Shown here one piece after another: positions 17,794 through 25,678 of a stretch of DNA of 44,346 bases. Origin of the DNA: Methylobacterium sp. E-066 (lineage in GTDB: Bacteria > Pseudomonadota > Alphaproteobacteria > Rhizobiales > Beijerinckiaceae); the NCBI RefSeq assembly GCF_022829635.1, contig NZ_JAKSYO010000114.1, positions 1 through 44,346 of the forward strand. Direction: 5' to 3'. A program made the position numbers and the translations under genes. Every line of letters starts with the position of its first letter. The stretch's first letter is position 1. The notes beneath the pieces were generated by a model that saw only the letters and a program-made list of their open reading frames with translations, was not told where the DNA came from and did no database searches.

Positions 17794-19467
17794 TCACGCC
17801 GCCAGTTCGGGCTGCCGGACCGGGAGCGGCGGGTTTCCGGCGAGTTCGTCCTTGATCATCGCCAATCCCTTGCTCGCGAGCGCCAGGGTCGGCGCATTGG
17901 TGTTGCCGCTCACGATGGTGGGCATGATCGAGGCGTCGATGACCCGAAGACCGCGCACGCCGCGCACCCGCAGCGACGGGTCGACCACTGCGTCGGCGTC
18001 GGCGCCCATCCGGCAGGTGCCGGTCGGATGCCACATGCAGGTCAGCGTGCGGCGGGCGTGCTCGGCGAGGTCGGCATCGCTCTGCACGGTCCGGCCCGGC
18101 AGGAGTTCCGGATCGTCCTCGAGCAGGTGCCGGAGCGCCGGCGCCTTGAGAACCTCGCGCACGTAGCGCAGGCCGGCGACCATTTTGCGCATGTCCTCGG
18201 GGTCGCCGAGGTAGTTCGGGTCGAAGACCGGCGCCGAGCGCGGATCGGCATCGCGCAGCTTGACGTAGCCGCGGCTGCGGGGCTGGAGCACGACGTTCTC
18301 CAGGGTCAGGCCGGGATAGGGCTCCGGCTTGCCGAGCGCGGCGTTCGCGATGGCCGCGGCGTGGAAGCTCTGGATGGTCGGGGCGCCGTCGGGATCGTCG
18401 GGGTTGAAGTAGCAGACGGATTCGATGCCGTTGGTGGCCGCCGGACCGGTGCCGGTCAAAATGTACTGCAGGCCCGCCCGCAGCATCCCGAGGCCCGACG
18501 CGGCGCGCGCGTAGCCCCAGTCGCCCTTGCAGCGCGCCGTCACGGGCACCTGCGGGTGGTCCTGCAGATGCCGCCCGACATCGGGGGCCTGGACCAGGAG
18601 CTTGATGTCGTGCCGGGCGAGTTCGTCTTTGGGGCCGATGCCGGAGAGCATGAGGAGCCGCGGGGAGTTCAGGGCGCCGGCGCTCAGGATCACCTCGCCC
18701 GCCAGCGCGCGATGCGGGCGGCCGTTGCGCAGGTACTCGACGCCGGTGGCGCGGTCCCCCTCCAGGATGATGCGCGTGGCCAGGGCGCGGGTTCGGACCG
18801 TCAGGTTCGGGCGGCCCTTCGCCGGGTGGAGGAAGGCCACGGCCGAACTGCACCGGCGATTGTCGCCGATGGTGAGCTGGCAGGGGCCGACGCCGCGCTG
18901 CACCGCGCCGTTATAGTCGGGATTGTACGGCAGACCGACCTGCTGGAAGCCCTTCACGATGGCCTGGTTCAGCGGGTTCAGGTGCGGCTGCGACACCTTC
19001 AACGGCCCGTCGGTCCCGTGCCAGGGGCCGGCGAGGAGGTCGTTGCCTTCCATCGCCACGAAATGCGGCAGCAGGTCCTGCCACGACCAGGCACCGGTCC
19101 CGCCGGCCGCCTCGGCCCAGTGCTCGTAATCCTCCGGCTGCCCGCGCACATAGGCCATGGCGTTGATCGAGCTGCCGCCGCCGAGGCCCTTGCCCTGCTG
19201 GACCGGCCGGGGCCGCCCGTCCAGCTGGGCCTGCGGGACAGTCTCGTAGGGCCACAGGAACCAGCCGTGCTGGAGCAGCTTCGCGAAGCCGGCCGGGATG
19301 TGGATGAGCGGATCGGTGTCGCGGCCGCCGGCTTCGAGCAGGAGGACCTCGGCGTCGGTCTCGGCGGCGAGGCGGCCGGCGATCAGGCTGCCGGCGGAGC
19401 CGCCGCCGACGACGATGACGTCATGGTTCGTCGTCGGAACCGATGATGAGGGGCGGTGACTGGACAT
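17794..19467 (-). CDS. GMC-family FAD alcohol oxidoreductase
   Basis: The product is 557 residues, normal for the family. The FAD Rossmann motif is VIVVGGGSAGSLIAGRL near the start, and the GMC signature is KGLGGGSSINAMAYVRG (about 93-109). The catalytic pair sits in CMWHPTGTCRMG and VSGNTNAPTLALA near the C-terminus. It resembles choline-dehydrogenase-like and AlkJ-type alcohol dehydrogenases and would oxidise an alcohol to an aldehyde. It lies 57 bases downstream of an aldehyde dehydrogenase on the same strand, so the two probably carry out alcohol to acid. The absence of a betaine gene set and the different aldehyde dehydrogenase type argue against true choline oxidation. Substrate unknown. 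Confidence 0.85.
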   Translation of the reverse strand: MSSHRPSSSVPTTNHDVIVVGGGSAGSLIAGRLAAETDAEVLLLEAGGRDTDPLIHIPAGFAKLLQHGWFLWPYETVPQAQLDGRPRPVQQGKGLGGGSSINAMAYVRGQPEDYEHWAEAAGGTGAWSWQDLLPHFVAMEGNDLLAGPWHGTDGPLKVSQPHLNPLNQAIVKGFQQVGLPYNPDYNGAVQRGVGPCQLTIGDNRRCSSAVAFLHPAKGRPNLTVRTRALATRIILEGDRATGVEYLRNGRPHRALAGEVILSAGALNSPRLLMLSGIGPKDELARHDIKLLVQAPDVGRHLQDHPQVPVTARCKGDWGYARAASGLGMLRAGLQYILTGTGPAATNGIESVCYFNPDDPDGAPTIQSFHAAAIANAALGKPEPYPGLTLENVVLQPRSRGYVKLRDADPRSAPVFDPNYLGDPEDMRKMVAGLRYVREVLKAPALRHLLEDDPELLPGRTVQSDADLAEHARRTLTCMWHPTGTCRMGADADAVVDPSLRVRGVRGLRVIDASIMPTIVSGNTNAPTLALASKGLAMIKDELAGNPPLPVRQPELAA

Positions 19468-19524
19468 GGGGAACTCCTTGGCGAGGCGTACCCGGCCGGG
19501 TTCCGGCCTGGGCGAAATGTCGGC

Positions 19525-21051
19525 TCAGAACGGGTAGGCGGCCGGGCGGCTGCGGACGGTCACCCAGTGCTCGCGCGTGAATTCGTGGAGGATCGATTGG
19601 CCGCCGAACCGGCCGATCCCGCTGTTCTTCTCGCCGCCGAAGGGACCGGTCGGGCTGTCGTCGACGGTGTGGTCGTTGACGTGGGTCATCCCGGCCTCGA
19701 CGCCGAGGGCGAAGCGGACGCCGCGCTCCGGGTCGCGCGTGAAGACCGCGCTCGACAGGCCGAACGGGGTGTCGTTGGCGAGGGCCAGGGCGTGCGCCTC
19801 GCCATGCGCCTTGATGATCGGTGCGATGGGGCCGAACATCTCGTCCTGCGCGAGCGGCATGTCGTTGGTCACGTCGGCGAACACGTGCGGCGGCAGCACG
19901 AGGCCCTCCGGCTCGCCGCCCAGCACCTGACGGGCACGGGACGACCGGGCGCCCGCGATATGCGCCAGATGGGCCTTCAATTGCCGGGCGTTGATCACCG
20001 GGCCGATGGCGACGGACGGGTCGTTCGGATCGCCGTACTTGAGCGTGCGGACATGGGCCGTGAACCGATCCACGAAGACGTCATAGATCTTGGCATCGAC
20101 GATGATGCGGTTGGTGCTCATGCAGATCTGGCCCTGGTGCAGGAACCGGCCGACCACCGCGGCGCGGACCGCGTGCTCCAGGTCGGCATCGTCCAGCACC
20201 ACGAGGGGCGCATTGCCGCCGAGTTCGAGCCCGACGCGCTTCATGCTGGGGCCGGTCATCGCGAGCTGGCCGATGTGGCGGCCCACCCGGGTCGAGCCGG
20301 TGAAGGAGATGAACCGCGGCACCGGGTGCAGGGTGAAGGCGTCGCCGATCTCCTCGATCGGGCCGATCACCACGTTGAGCAGCCCCGGCGGCAGGCCGGC
20401 CTCCTCGAACACCTTGGCGATGAGCAGGCCGCCGGTCACCGGGGTGTCCTCCGCCGGCTTGAGGACGACCGCGTTGCCGAGCGCGAGGGCGGGGGCCACC
20501 GAGCGCACCGACAGGTACATCGGGAAGTTCCAGGGGCTGATCACGCCGATCACCCCGAGCGGCTGCCGATAGACCCGGCTTTCCTTGTTCGGCTCGTCGA
20601 GCGGCAGGATGCGGCCTTCGACCCGGTACGGGAACCCGATGCAGTCCCGGGTGACCGCCTGGACGAACTGCCATTCCAGTTCGGCCTTGGCGCGGGTGCT
20701 GCCGGCCTCGCGCACCAGCCAGTCGACGATCTCGCCGTGGCGCGCTTCCAGGATGGCGAGGGCCCGGACCATCACGGCGGCCCGTTCCGCCGGAAGACGA
20801 TCGGCCCAGGCCCGCTGCGCCTTCGCCGCCGCCTCGTACGCCGCGTCGAGGTCGCTTCTGTCGGCCATCACGATCACGGCGAGCCGCTCGCCGGAATAGG
20901 GATTGTCGTCGGGAAGCTTGCCGCCGTGCCGGCCATGGCGCCAGGCGCCGCCGATATACTGGCCGTCGAAGCCCGCATAAGGCCTCGGGGCTTCCGGCGC
21001 GGCGGGGGCCGGGCGCGTGACATCGCCGGATGCGGGGACGTGATTTGCCAT
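19525..21051 (-). CDS. NAD(P)-dependent aldehyde dehydrogenase, aromatic-aldehyde type
   Basis: The product is 508 residues. Catalytic Cys310 lies in HQGQICMSTN and the general base Glu276 in LELGGNAP. The nucleotide region is VISPWNFPMYLSVRSVAPALA (171-191), then SFTGSTRVG. The PWNFPMYLSVRSVAPALALGNAV form is typical of benzaldehyde/vanillin/phenylacetaldehyde dehydrogenases more than of betaine-aldehyde enzymes. A GGAGAGA site precedes the ATG at 21051. It is transcribed between the phospholipase-like gene and the GMC oxidoreductase and is divergent from an aromatic-acid efflux set, which would export the acid it makes. The exact substrate is inference. Confidence 0.85.
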   Translation of the reverse strand: MANHVPASGDVTRPAPAAPEAPRPYAGFDGQYIGGAWRHGRHGGKLPDDNPYSGERLAVIVMADRSDLDAAYEAAAKAQRAWADRLPAERAAVMVRALAILEARHGEIVDWLVREAGSTRAKAELEWQFVQAVTRDCIGFPYRVEGRILPLDEPNKESRVYRQPLGVIGVISPWNFPMYLSVRSVAPALALGNAVVLKPAEDTPVTGGLLIAKVFEEAGLPPGLLNVVIGPIEEIGDAFTLHPVPRFISFTGSTRVGRHIGQLAMTGPSMKRVGLELGGNAPLVVLDDADLEHAVRAAVVGRFLHQGQICMSTNRIIVDAKIYDVFVDRFTAHVRTLKYGDPNDPSVAIGPVINARQLKAHLAHIAGARSSRARQVLGGEPEGLVLPPHVFADVTNDMPLAQDEMFGPIAPIIKAHGEAHALALANDTPFGLSSAVFTRDPERGVRFALGVEAGMTHVNDHTVDDSPTGPFGGEKNSGIGRFGGQSILHEFTREHWVTVRSRPAAYPF

Positions 21052-21169
21052 GGTTCTCTCCGTCTTGTCGGCTTGATCCGCGGCTGCACGGGTTCGCGGC
21101 GTGCGGATCGCGGGCTCGGTCGGTTTTGAGGGTCCGGTGGCGCCACCGCTGACGAGGGCGCGCAGGCCG

Positions 21170-21598
21170 TCAGTCTTCGGGCGCGAGAATCAGGTGCGCG
21201 GTCCGGTGGACGCTCCGGAGCGGGACGGCGGTGGCATGCGGACGGGGTGTCTCGCCCGTCGCCGTCACGACGGGCGGGGCATAGGGCATGACCGAGGCGG
21301 CCAGCGCGATGACATTGGCGGCGGCACGCAGGTCGTCGGGCTCGTGCGGGTCGCGGGCGATCCGCGCGGCATCGCGCTGCAGGCGGAGGTTGCAGGCCTG
21401 CGGCGGCAGGCCGGTCGCGGGCCAGCAGGCGTCGTGGCGTGCGCAGGCCGCGTCGAGGGCGTCGATGGGCGGCAGCGGCGCGTTGCTGCCCGGGCCGCAA
21501 TAATTGCCGTGGATTAGGAGCGCCGGGTCGGCCTTCGCGGGGCCCGCGCCGGCGGCCAGGGTCGCCAGGAGAATCGGTACGGTCAGTCTCTCGATCAT
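21170..21598 (-). CDS. Secreted phospholipase-A2-like small protein
   Basis: The 142-residue product has a signal peptide (MIERLTVPILLATLAAGAGP, then AKA before the likely cleavage). The mature part carries the core of the PLA2 superfamily: GNYCGPGS (Ca-loop-like, Cys34) and, 15 residues on, DALDAACARHDACW, with the His55-Asp56 active-site pair flanked by Cys52 and Cys58. A fourth Cys (about 71) would complete two disulphides. It is therefore a candidate periplasmic or secreted lipid-hydrolysing enzyme. The C-terminal ~70 residues are unremarkable. The start is the ATG at 21598 (GAGG 9 bases before); the ATG at 21604 is an alternative. It heads the minus-strand arm of the MarR locus. Activity on phospholipid is not proved by sequence. 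Confidence 0.68.
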   Translation of the reverse strand: MIERLTVPILLATLAAGAGPAKADPALLIHGNYCGPGSNAPLPPIDALDAACARHDACWPATGLPPQACNLRLQRDAARIARDPHEPDDLRAAANVIALAASVMPYAPPVVTATGETPRPHATAVPLRSVHRTAHLILAPED

Positions 21599-21744
21599 GG
21601 TCATCGACCTCGTCTTGAACCCACCCCCTCAGGTGAGCCGCCGGTCGCGCCGCGCAGCGGGCCGATCGGCCTCCAACGTCCTGTGTCTGTCCCGTCCTGT
21701 GGCTCCATCGCAGGCAAGGACCCACCACGCTTTGCATGCGTAAA

Positions 21745-21763
21745 GATAGAATGCTATCTATCA
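21745..21763. promoter_or_regulatory. MarR-locus operator candidate 1
   Basis: GATAGAATGCTATCTATCA contains the inverted repeat GATAG-N4-CTATC (21745-21758). Over 19 bases it differs at only four positions from the second site at 21840-21858. It lies on the phospholipase/aldehyde-dehydrogenase side of the divergent promoter region. Confidence 0.65.
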
Positions 21764-21834
21764 GCACGCAATCGGTTAGCACGTATGCGACGGGGACATG
21801 TCGGACGGGCTTGGCAACGGCCGTCCGCGCGGCC

Positions 21835-21858
21835 TAATAGGTAGAACACTATCTATTA
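21835..21858. promoter_or_regulatory. MarR-locus operator candidate 2
   Basis: TAATAGGTAG-AACA-CTATCTATTA is a 24-bp palindrome with 9 of 10 arm positions paired. It lies 54-77 bases before the marR start codon, where it would cover a promoter. The repeat of the same motif 95 bp away supports a common regulator for both arms. Confidence 0.7.
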
Positions 21859-21911
21859 GGTCTGCACGGTCCCCGACGGGGCTTGCTTAAAGCCGCGAGA
21901 GGTCATCGCCG

Positions 21912-22388
21912 GTGTCCGAGACATTCGACCGTCAGCGCCAGACCTACACCCACACCCTGCTGTTGGCCGGGCGCCAGTGGCGGCGGGCGGCCAACGCCGT
22001 CGCCGAAGCGCATGGCCTGTCGGACGCGACCGCGCTGCCCCTGATCCTGATCGAGCGCCTCGACGGGCATCCCCGCCAGAACGCCCTGGCCGAGGCCGTG
22101 GGCATCGAGGGGCCGTCGCTGGTGCGGCTCCTCGACCAGCTCGGCGCGGCGGGCCTGATCGTGCGCATGGAGGATCCGACCGACCGCCGCGCGAAGGTCC
22201 TCAGCCTCACGCCGGCCGGGAAGACAGTGGTCGCCCAGATGGAGGCCGAGCTCACCAAGTTGCGGGACGCGGTGTTCGCAGAGGTCGACAGCGCCGATAT
22301 CGAGGCCAGCCTGCGGGTGTTCCAGGCCATCCAGCGCTACAGCCGCAACCTGCCGGCGGGCGCGGTGCCCGAGGAGGCCGCGGAATGA
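21912..22388 (+). CDS. MarR-family transcriptional regulator
   Basis: The 158-residue winged-helix protein carries the DNA-binding core RQNALAEAVGIEGPSLVRLLDQLGAAGLIVR and the wing MEDPTDRRAKVLSLTPAGK, as in MarR/SlyA proteins. It starts at GTG 21912 with GAGAGG 9 bases before. Its stop overlaps the ATG of the FUSC pump (ATGA), so it is co-translated with the efflux genes it most likely controls. MarR proteins of this context usually release DNA when a phenolic or aromatic acid binds. The paired palindromes at 21745 and 21835 are the natural targets. Confidence 0.9.
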   Translation: MSETFDRQRQTYTHTLLLAGRQWRRAANAVAEAHGLSDATALPLILIERLDGHPRQNALAEAVGIEGPSLVRLLDQLGAAGLIVRMEDPTDRRAKVLSLTPAGKTVVAQMEAELTKLRDAVFAEVDSADIEASLRVFQAIQRYSRNLPAGAVPEEAAE

Positions 22389-24427
22389 ACCTTCCCGGCT
22401 GGCAAGACTGGTCCTTCGCGATCAAGACCTACGCGGCGGCGATGCTGGCCCTGTACCTCGCCATGTGGATCGACCTGCCGCGGCCGTACTGGGCCCTGGG
22501 CACGGTCTACATCACCAGCCAGGTCCTGGCCGGCGCGACGCGCTCGAAGGCGCTCTACCGGGTGCTCGGCACCTTGCTGGGCGCCACGGTGACCGTGATC
22601 CTGGTCCCCAACCTCGCGAACGCGCCGGAGCTCCTGACCCTCGCCATCGCGTTCTGGGTCGCCCTCTGCCTGTATGTCTCGCTGCTCGACCGGACCCCGA
22701 GCAGCTACCTGATGATGCTCGGCGGCTACACTGCGGCGCTGATCGGCTTCCCCGCCGTGGGCGAGCCGGGGGCGATGTTCGATACGGCGGTCGCCCGCGC
22801 CGAGGAGATCATGCTGGGCATCCTGTGCGCCAGCCTCGTCTCCACCCTCGTCCTGCCCCGCTCCGTGGCCCCCCTGATCGCGGGGCGGCTCGACCTCTGG
22901 CTGCGCGATGCCCGGGGCTGGGTCGCCGACGTGCTCGGCCGGACCGGCAGGGCCCGGGACACGCAGGCCCGGCGTCTGCGGCTCGCCTCCGACGCCTTGG
23001 CGTTCGATGCCCTGGCGACACCGCTGCGCTACGACATGACCGGCGGCGAGCGCTCGGCCGCCGCCATGGCGACGCTGCGCCAGCACATGCTGATGTTCCT
23101 GCCCATCGTCTCCGCCGTCGCGGACCGCATCGCGACGCTGGACCAGGCCGGAGCGCTTCCCGCACGCGTCCGCGGCCTTCTCGACGACATGGCCGCCTGG
23201 ATCGCGTCCGGGACGACGGATCCGGACGTCGCAGCGCGGATGCGCGCGGCCGCGGACGCCGTCGACCCGCGCCTGGGTCGGGGCTCGAACTGGTCCGATC
23301 TGGTCCTCGCGAGCCTCGTCGCGCGCCTGCGCGACTTCATCGACCTGCGCCAGGATGCGCGGCTGTTGCAGCGGCACGTTGTCGACGGCACGCCCGTCAC
23401 CGAGGACCTCGCCTTCCAGTACACGGCCAAGGCCCGCACGATCCGGCATCGCGATCACGGCATGGCCATGCTGTCGGCGATCGGCGTGTTCATATCGATC
23501 CTGCTCTGCTGCGCGATCTGGATCGCCACCGGTTGGCCGGACGGGTCCGGCGCGCCGATGATGGCGGCCGTCGCCTGCTGCTTCTTCGCCGTCCAGGACG
23601 ACCCGGCCCCGTCCATCGTCAGCTTCGCCAACTCGGCCATCGTCGGCGGTGTCGTGGCCGGCCTCTACCTGTTCGCCGTGCTTCCGAGGGCGACCAGCTT
23701 CGAGATGCTGGCGCTGGCGCTGGCGCCGGCCCTGATCCTCTGCGGCCTCTGCATGACCCAGCCGAGGACGGCGCCGATCGCGATGGGCGCCGCCGTCAAC
23801 GGCTCGGCCATGATCGCGCTCCAGGGCAGCTACACCGGCGACTTCGCGGCCTTCACCAACGCCTCGCTCGCCGTGATCACCGGGATGTGGATCGCGGCGG
23901 TGGTGACACGGCTGGTCCGGTCGGTCGGGGCCGACTGGACGGCGCGACGCCTGCGGGTCGTGAACCGCCGGAGCCTGGCGGACGCCGCCGAGCGTCGCGG
24001 CGCCGAGAACGGCCTCGAACTCGCGGCGATCATGCTCGATCGGGTCGGCCTGATCGCGCCGCGGCTGGCGGCGCTCCCGCCCGAAGACGCCGCCTGGACC
24101 GCCGACCTCGTCGCGGAGGTCCGGGTCGGGATCAACGTCGTCGAGTTGCGCCGGGATCGTCGGCGGCTCTCGCCCGAGGCGCGGACGGGCGTCGAACGCC
24201 TCCTCGCCGCCCTGGCGGAGTATTTCCGCACGCGCGCCGCGCATCCGCCCGTCGCGCTTCTGGAGACGATCGATGCCGCGATGGACGCCACCGCGACGCA
24301 TCCGCAGCAGGCCTCTCACCGGGCGGCGCTGCTCGGCCTAGTGGGCATCCGCCGCGGCCTCTTTCCCGACGCGTCGCCTTGGCGGCCGAACGTGTCGATC
24401 ACCCCGCAGACAGGGCTCGCGGCATGA
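22385..24427 (+). CDS. FUSC-family inner-membrane pump (AaeB-like)
   Basis: The 680-residue protein has the two-block layout of aromatic-acid exporters. An N-terminal transmembrane bundle (about residues 10-160: YWALGTVYITSQVLAGATRSKALYR... is the FUSC hallmark) is followed by a soluble helical region. A second bundle (about 355-520) and a C-terminal helical domain complete it. AaeB of E. coli (655 aa) exports p-hydroxybenzoate with the adaptor AaeA. The true start is the ATG at 22385, inside the marR stop. DUF1656 and HlyD genes follow directly, the canonical aaeX-aaeA-aaeB gene content in another order. Likely substrates are aromatic carboxylates made by the divergent dehydrogenases. Confidence 0.88.
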   Translation: MNLPGWQDWSFAIKTYAAAMLALYLAMWIDLPRPYWALGTVYITSQVLAGATRSKALYRVLGTLLGATVTVILVPNLANAPELLTLAIAFWVALCLYVSLLDRTPSSYLMMLGGYTAALIGFPAVGEPGAMFDTAVARAEEIMLGILCASLVSTLVLPRSVAPLIAGRLDLWLRDARGWVADVLGRTGRARDTQARRLRLASDALAFDALATPLRYDMTGGERSAAAMATLRQHMLMFLPIVSAVADRIATLDQAGALPARVRGLLDDMAAWIASGTTDPDVAARMRAAADAVDPRLGRGSNWSDLVLASLVARLRDFIDLRQDARLLQRHVVDGTPVTEDLAFQYTAKARTIRHRDHGMAMLSAIGVFISILLCCAIWIATGWPDGSGAPMMAAVACCFFAVQDDPAPSIVSFANSAIVGGVVAGLYLFAVLPRATSFEMLALALAPALILCGLCMTQPRTAPIAMGAAVNGSAMIALQGSYTGDFAAFTNASLAVITGMWIAAVVTRLVRSVGADWTARRLRVVNRRSLADAAERRGAENGLELAAIMLDRVGLIAPRLAALPPEDAAWTADLVAEVRVGINVVELRRDRRRLSPEARTGVERLLAALAEYFRTRAAHPPVALLETIDAAMDATATHPQQASHRAALLGLVGIRRGLFPDASPWRPNVSITPQTGLAA

Positions 24428-24633
24428 CCGGAGAACTCGACATCTACGGGGTCTTCGTCCCGTGCCTCGCGGCTTGGATGCTGCTCGCCTTCCTGATCAG
24501 CCTGGTGGCGCGCGGCATCCTGGAAAAAACCGGGTTCTACCGCCTGGTCTGGCACCGCCCGCTGTTCGACCTCGCACTCTACGTCGTCCTGCTCGGGTGC
24601 GTCGTCTCGGTGGCGCTGCCGCTGACCTCATGA
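24424..24633 (+). CDS. DUF1656 small membrane protein (AaeX-like)
   Basis: The 69-residue protein has two predicted membrane helices (VPCLAAWMLLAFLISLVARG and LALYVVLLGCVVSVAL) separated by FYRLVWHRPLFD, the conserved DUF1656 core. Its start overlaps the pump stop (ATGA). Such proteins accompany FUSC/HlyD aromatic-acid exporters; their exact role is unknown. Confidence 0.88.
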   Translation: MTGELDIYGVFVPCLAAWMLLAFLISLVARGILEKTGFYRLVWHRPLFDLALYVVLLGCVVSVALPLTS

Positions 24634-24691
24634 CCGCGCGGCAACCGCCCGTCTTCGCTCCGCTCTCGTCCCCGACCGTTCGGCTTCTCCC

Positions 24692-25633
24692 ATGACCCGG
24701 CTGCTCACCCTCTCGTTCCGCCTGATCGTCACCCTCGCCATGGTCGCCGCCGCGATCGTCGTCGGGCTGGCCCTGTGGGACTACTACATGGAAGCCCCCT
24801 GGACCCGCGACGGGCGGGTGCGCGCCGACGTGGTGGCCGTGGCGCCCGACGTTTCGGGCCTGGTCACCGAGGTCCTGGTCGAGGACAACCAGGTGGTGAA
24901 GCGCGGCGACGTGCTGTTCCGGATCGACCCCGAGCGCTTCACCCTGGCCCTGCGCCAGGCCGAGGCCATGGTCGAGGGCAAGCGGGCCAGCGCCGAGCAG
25001 GCGGCCGCCGACTACGTCCGCTATTCGCGGCTCAGCGACGCCGCCGTCTCGCAGCAGAAGGTCGAGCTCGCCCGCGCGACGGACCTGTCGGCGAAGGCCG
25101 CCTACGACCAGGCTGTGGCCGACCGGGACGTCGCCAAGCTCAACCTCGACCGCTCCGCGGTGAAGGCCTCGGTCAACGGCCGCATCACCAACATGGAGCT
25201 GCGGCCGGGCACTTACGTCAACACCGGCAGGGGCGTGATGGCGCTGGTCGACAGCGACACGCTCCGGGTCGAGGGCTATTTCGAGGAGACCAAGCTGCCG
25301 CGCATCCATGTCGGCGACCGGGCCAGCATCCGCCTGATGGGCGATGACGGGGTCATCACCGGCCATGTCGAGAGCTTCGCGGGCGGCATCGAGGATCGGG
25401 AGCGCACCGCCGGCGCGAACCTGCTCGCCAACGTCAATCCGACCTTCGCCTGGGTGCGGCTGGCGCAGCGCATCCCGGTGCGGATCAAGCTCGACGGCGT
25501 TCCCGACCAGACCCGGCTGGTCTCCGGTCGCACCGCGACGGTCTCGGTCGCCGCGGACGGTCAGATTCCGCGGATCAACGTCCTCGGGGTCTGGCGCAAG
25601 GTCCTGGTCGTCGCCGACCGCACCCTGAACTGA
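24692..25633 (+). CDS. HlyD-family periplasmic adaptor (AaeA-like)
   Basis: The 313-residue membrane-fusion protein has an N-terminal signal anchor (about 8-30) followed by APWTRDGRVRADVVAVAPDVSGLV. It then has a lipoyl/biotinyl half (VLVEDNQVVKRGDVLFRIDP), a short alpha-hairpin (about 85-150), the second lipoyl half (VKASVNGRITNMELRPGTYVN, 162-182) and a beta-barrel. It would link the FUSC pump to an outer-membrane channel. A gap of 58 bases separates it from DUF1656; the operon reads marR, pump, DUF1656, adaptor. Confidence 0.9.
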   Translation: MTRLLTLSFRLIVTLAMVAAAIVVGLALWDYYMEAPWTRDGRVRADVVAVAPDVSGLVTEVLVEDNQVVKRGDVLFRIDPERFTLALRQAEAMVEGKRASAEQAAADYVRYSRLSDAAVSQQKVELARATDLSAKAAYDQAVADRDVAKLNLDRSAVKASVNGRITNMELRPGTYVNTGRGVMALVDSDTLRVEGYFEETKLPRIHVGDRASIRLMGDDGVITGHVESFAGGIEDRERTAGANLLANVNPTFAWVRLAQRIPVRIKLDGVPDQTRLVSGRTATVSVAADGQIPRINVLGVWRKVLVVADRTLN

Positions 25634-25678
25634 CGCCCGCTCGTCTGCGCCGCTCCCGGAACGCGAAGGGAATCACGC

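Noticed and set aside
17794..21051. Choline-to-betaine pathway (betA/betB)
   Set aside because: The GMC and aldehyde dehydrogenase genes fit loosely, but there is no betI or choline transporter, and the aldehyde dehydrogenase has the aromatic-aldehyde form.
22337..24319. 660-codon open frame on the minus strand across the FUSC pump
   Set aside because: Antisense shadow of a GC-rich gene; composition is Arg/Gly/Asp/His-rich without any domain, while the plus strand gives a textbook FUSC protein.
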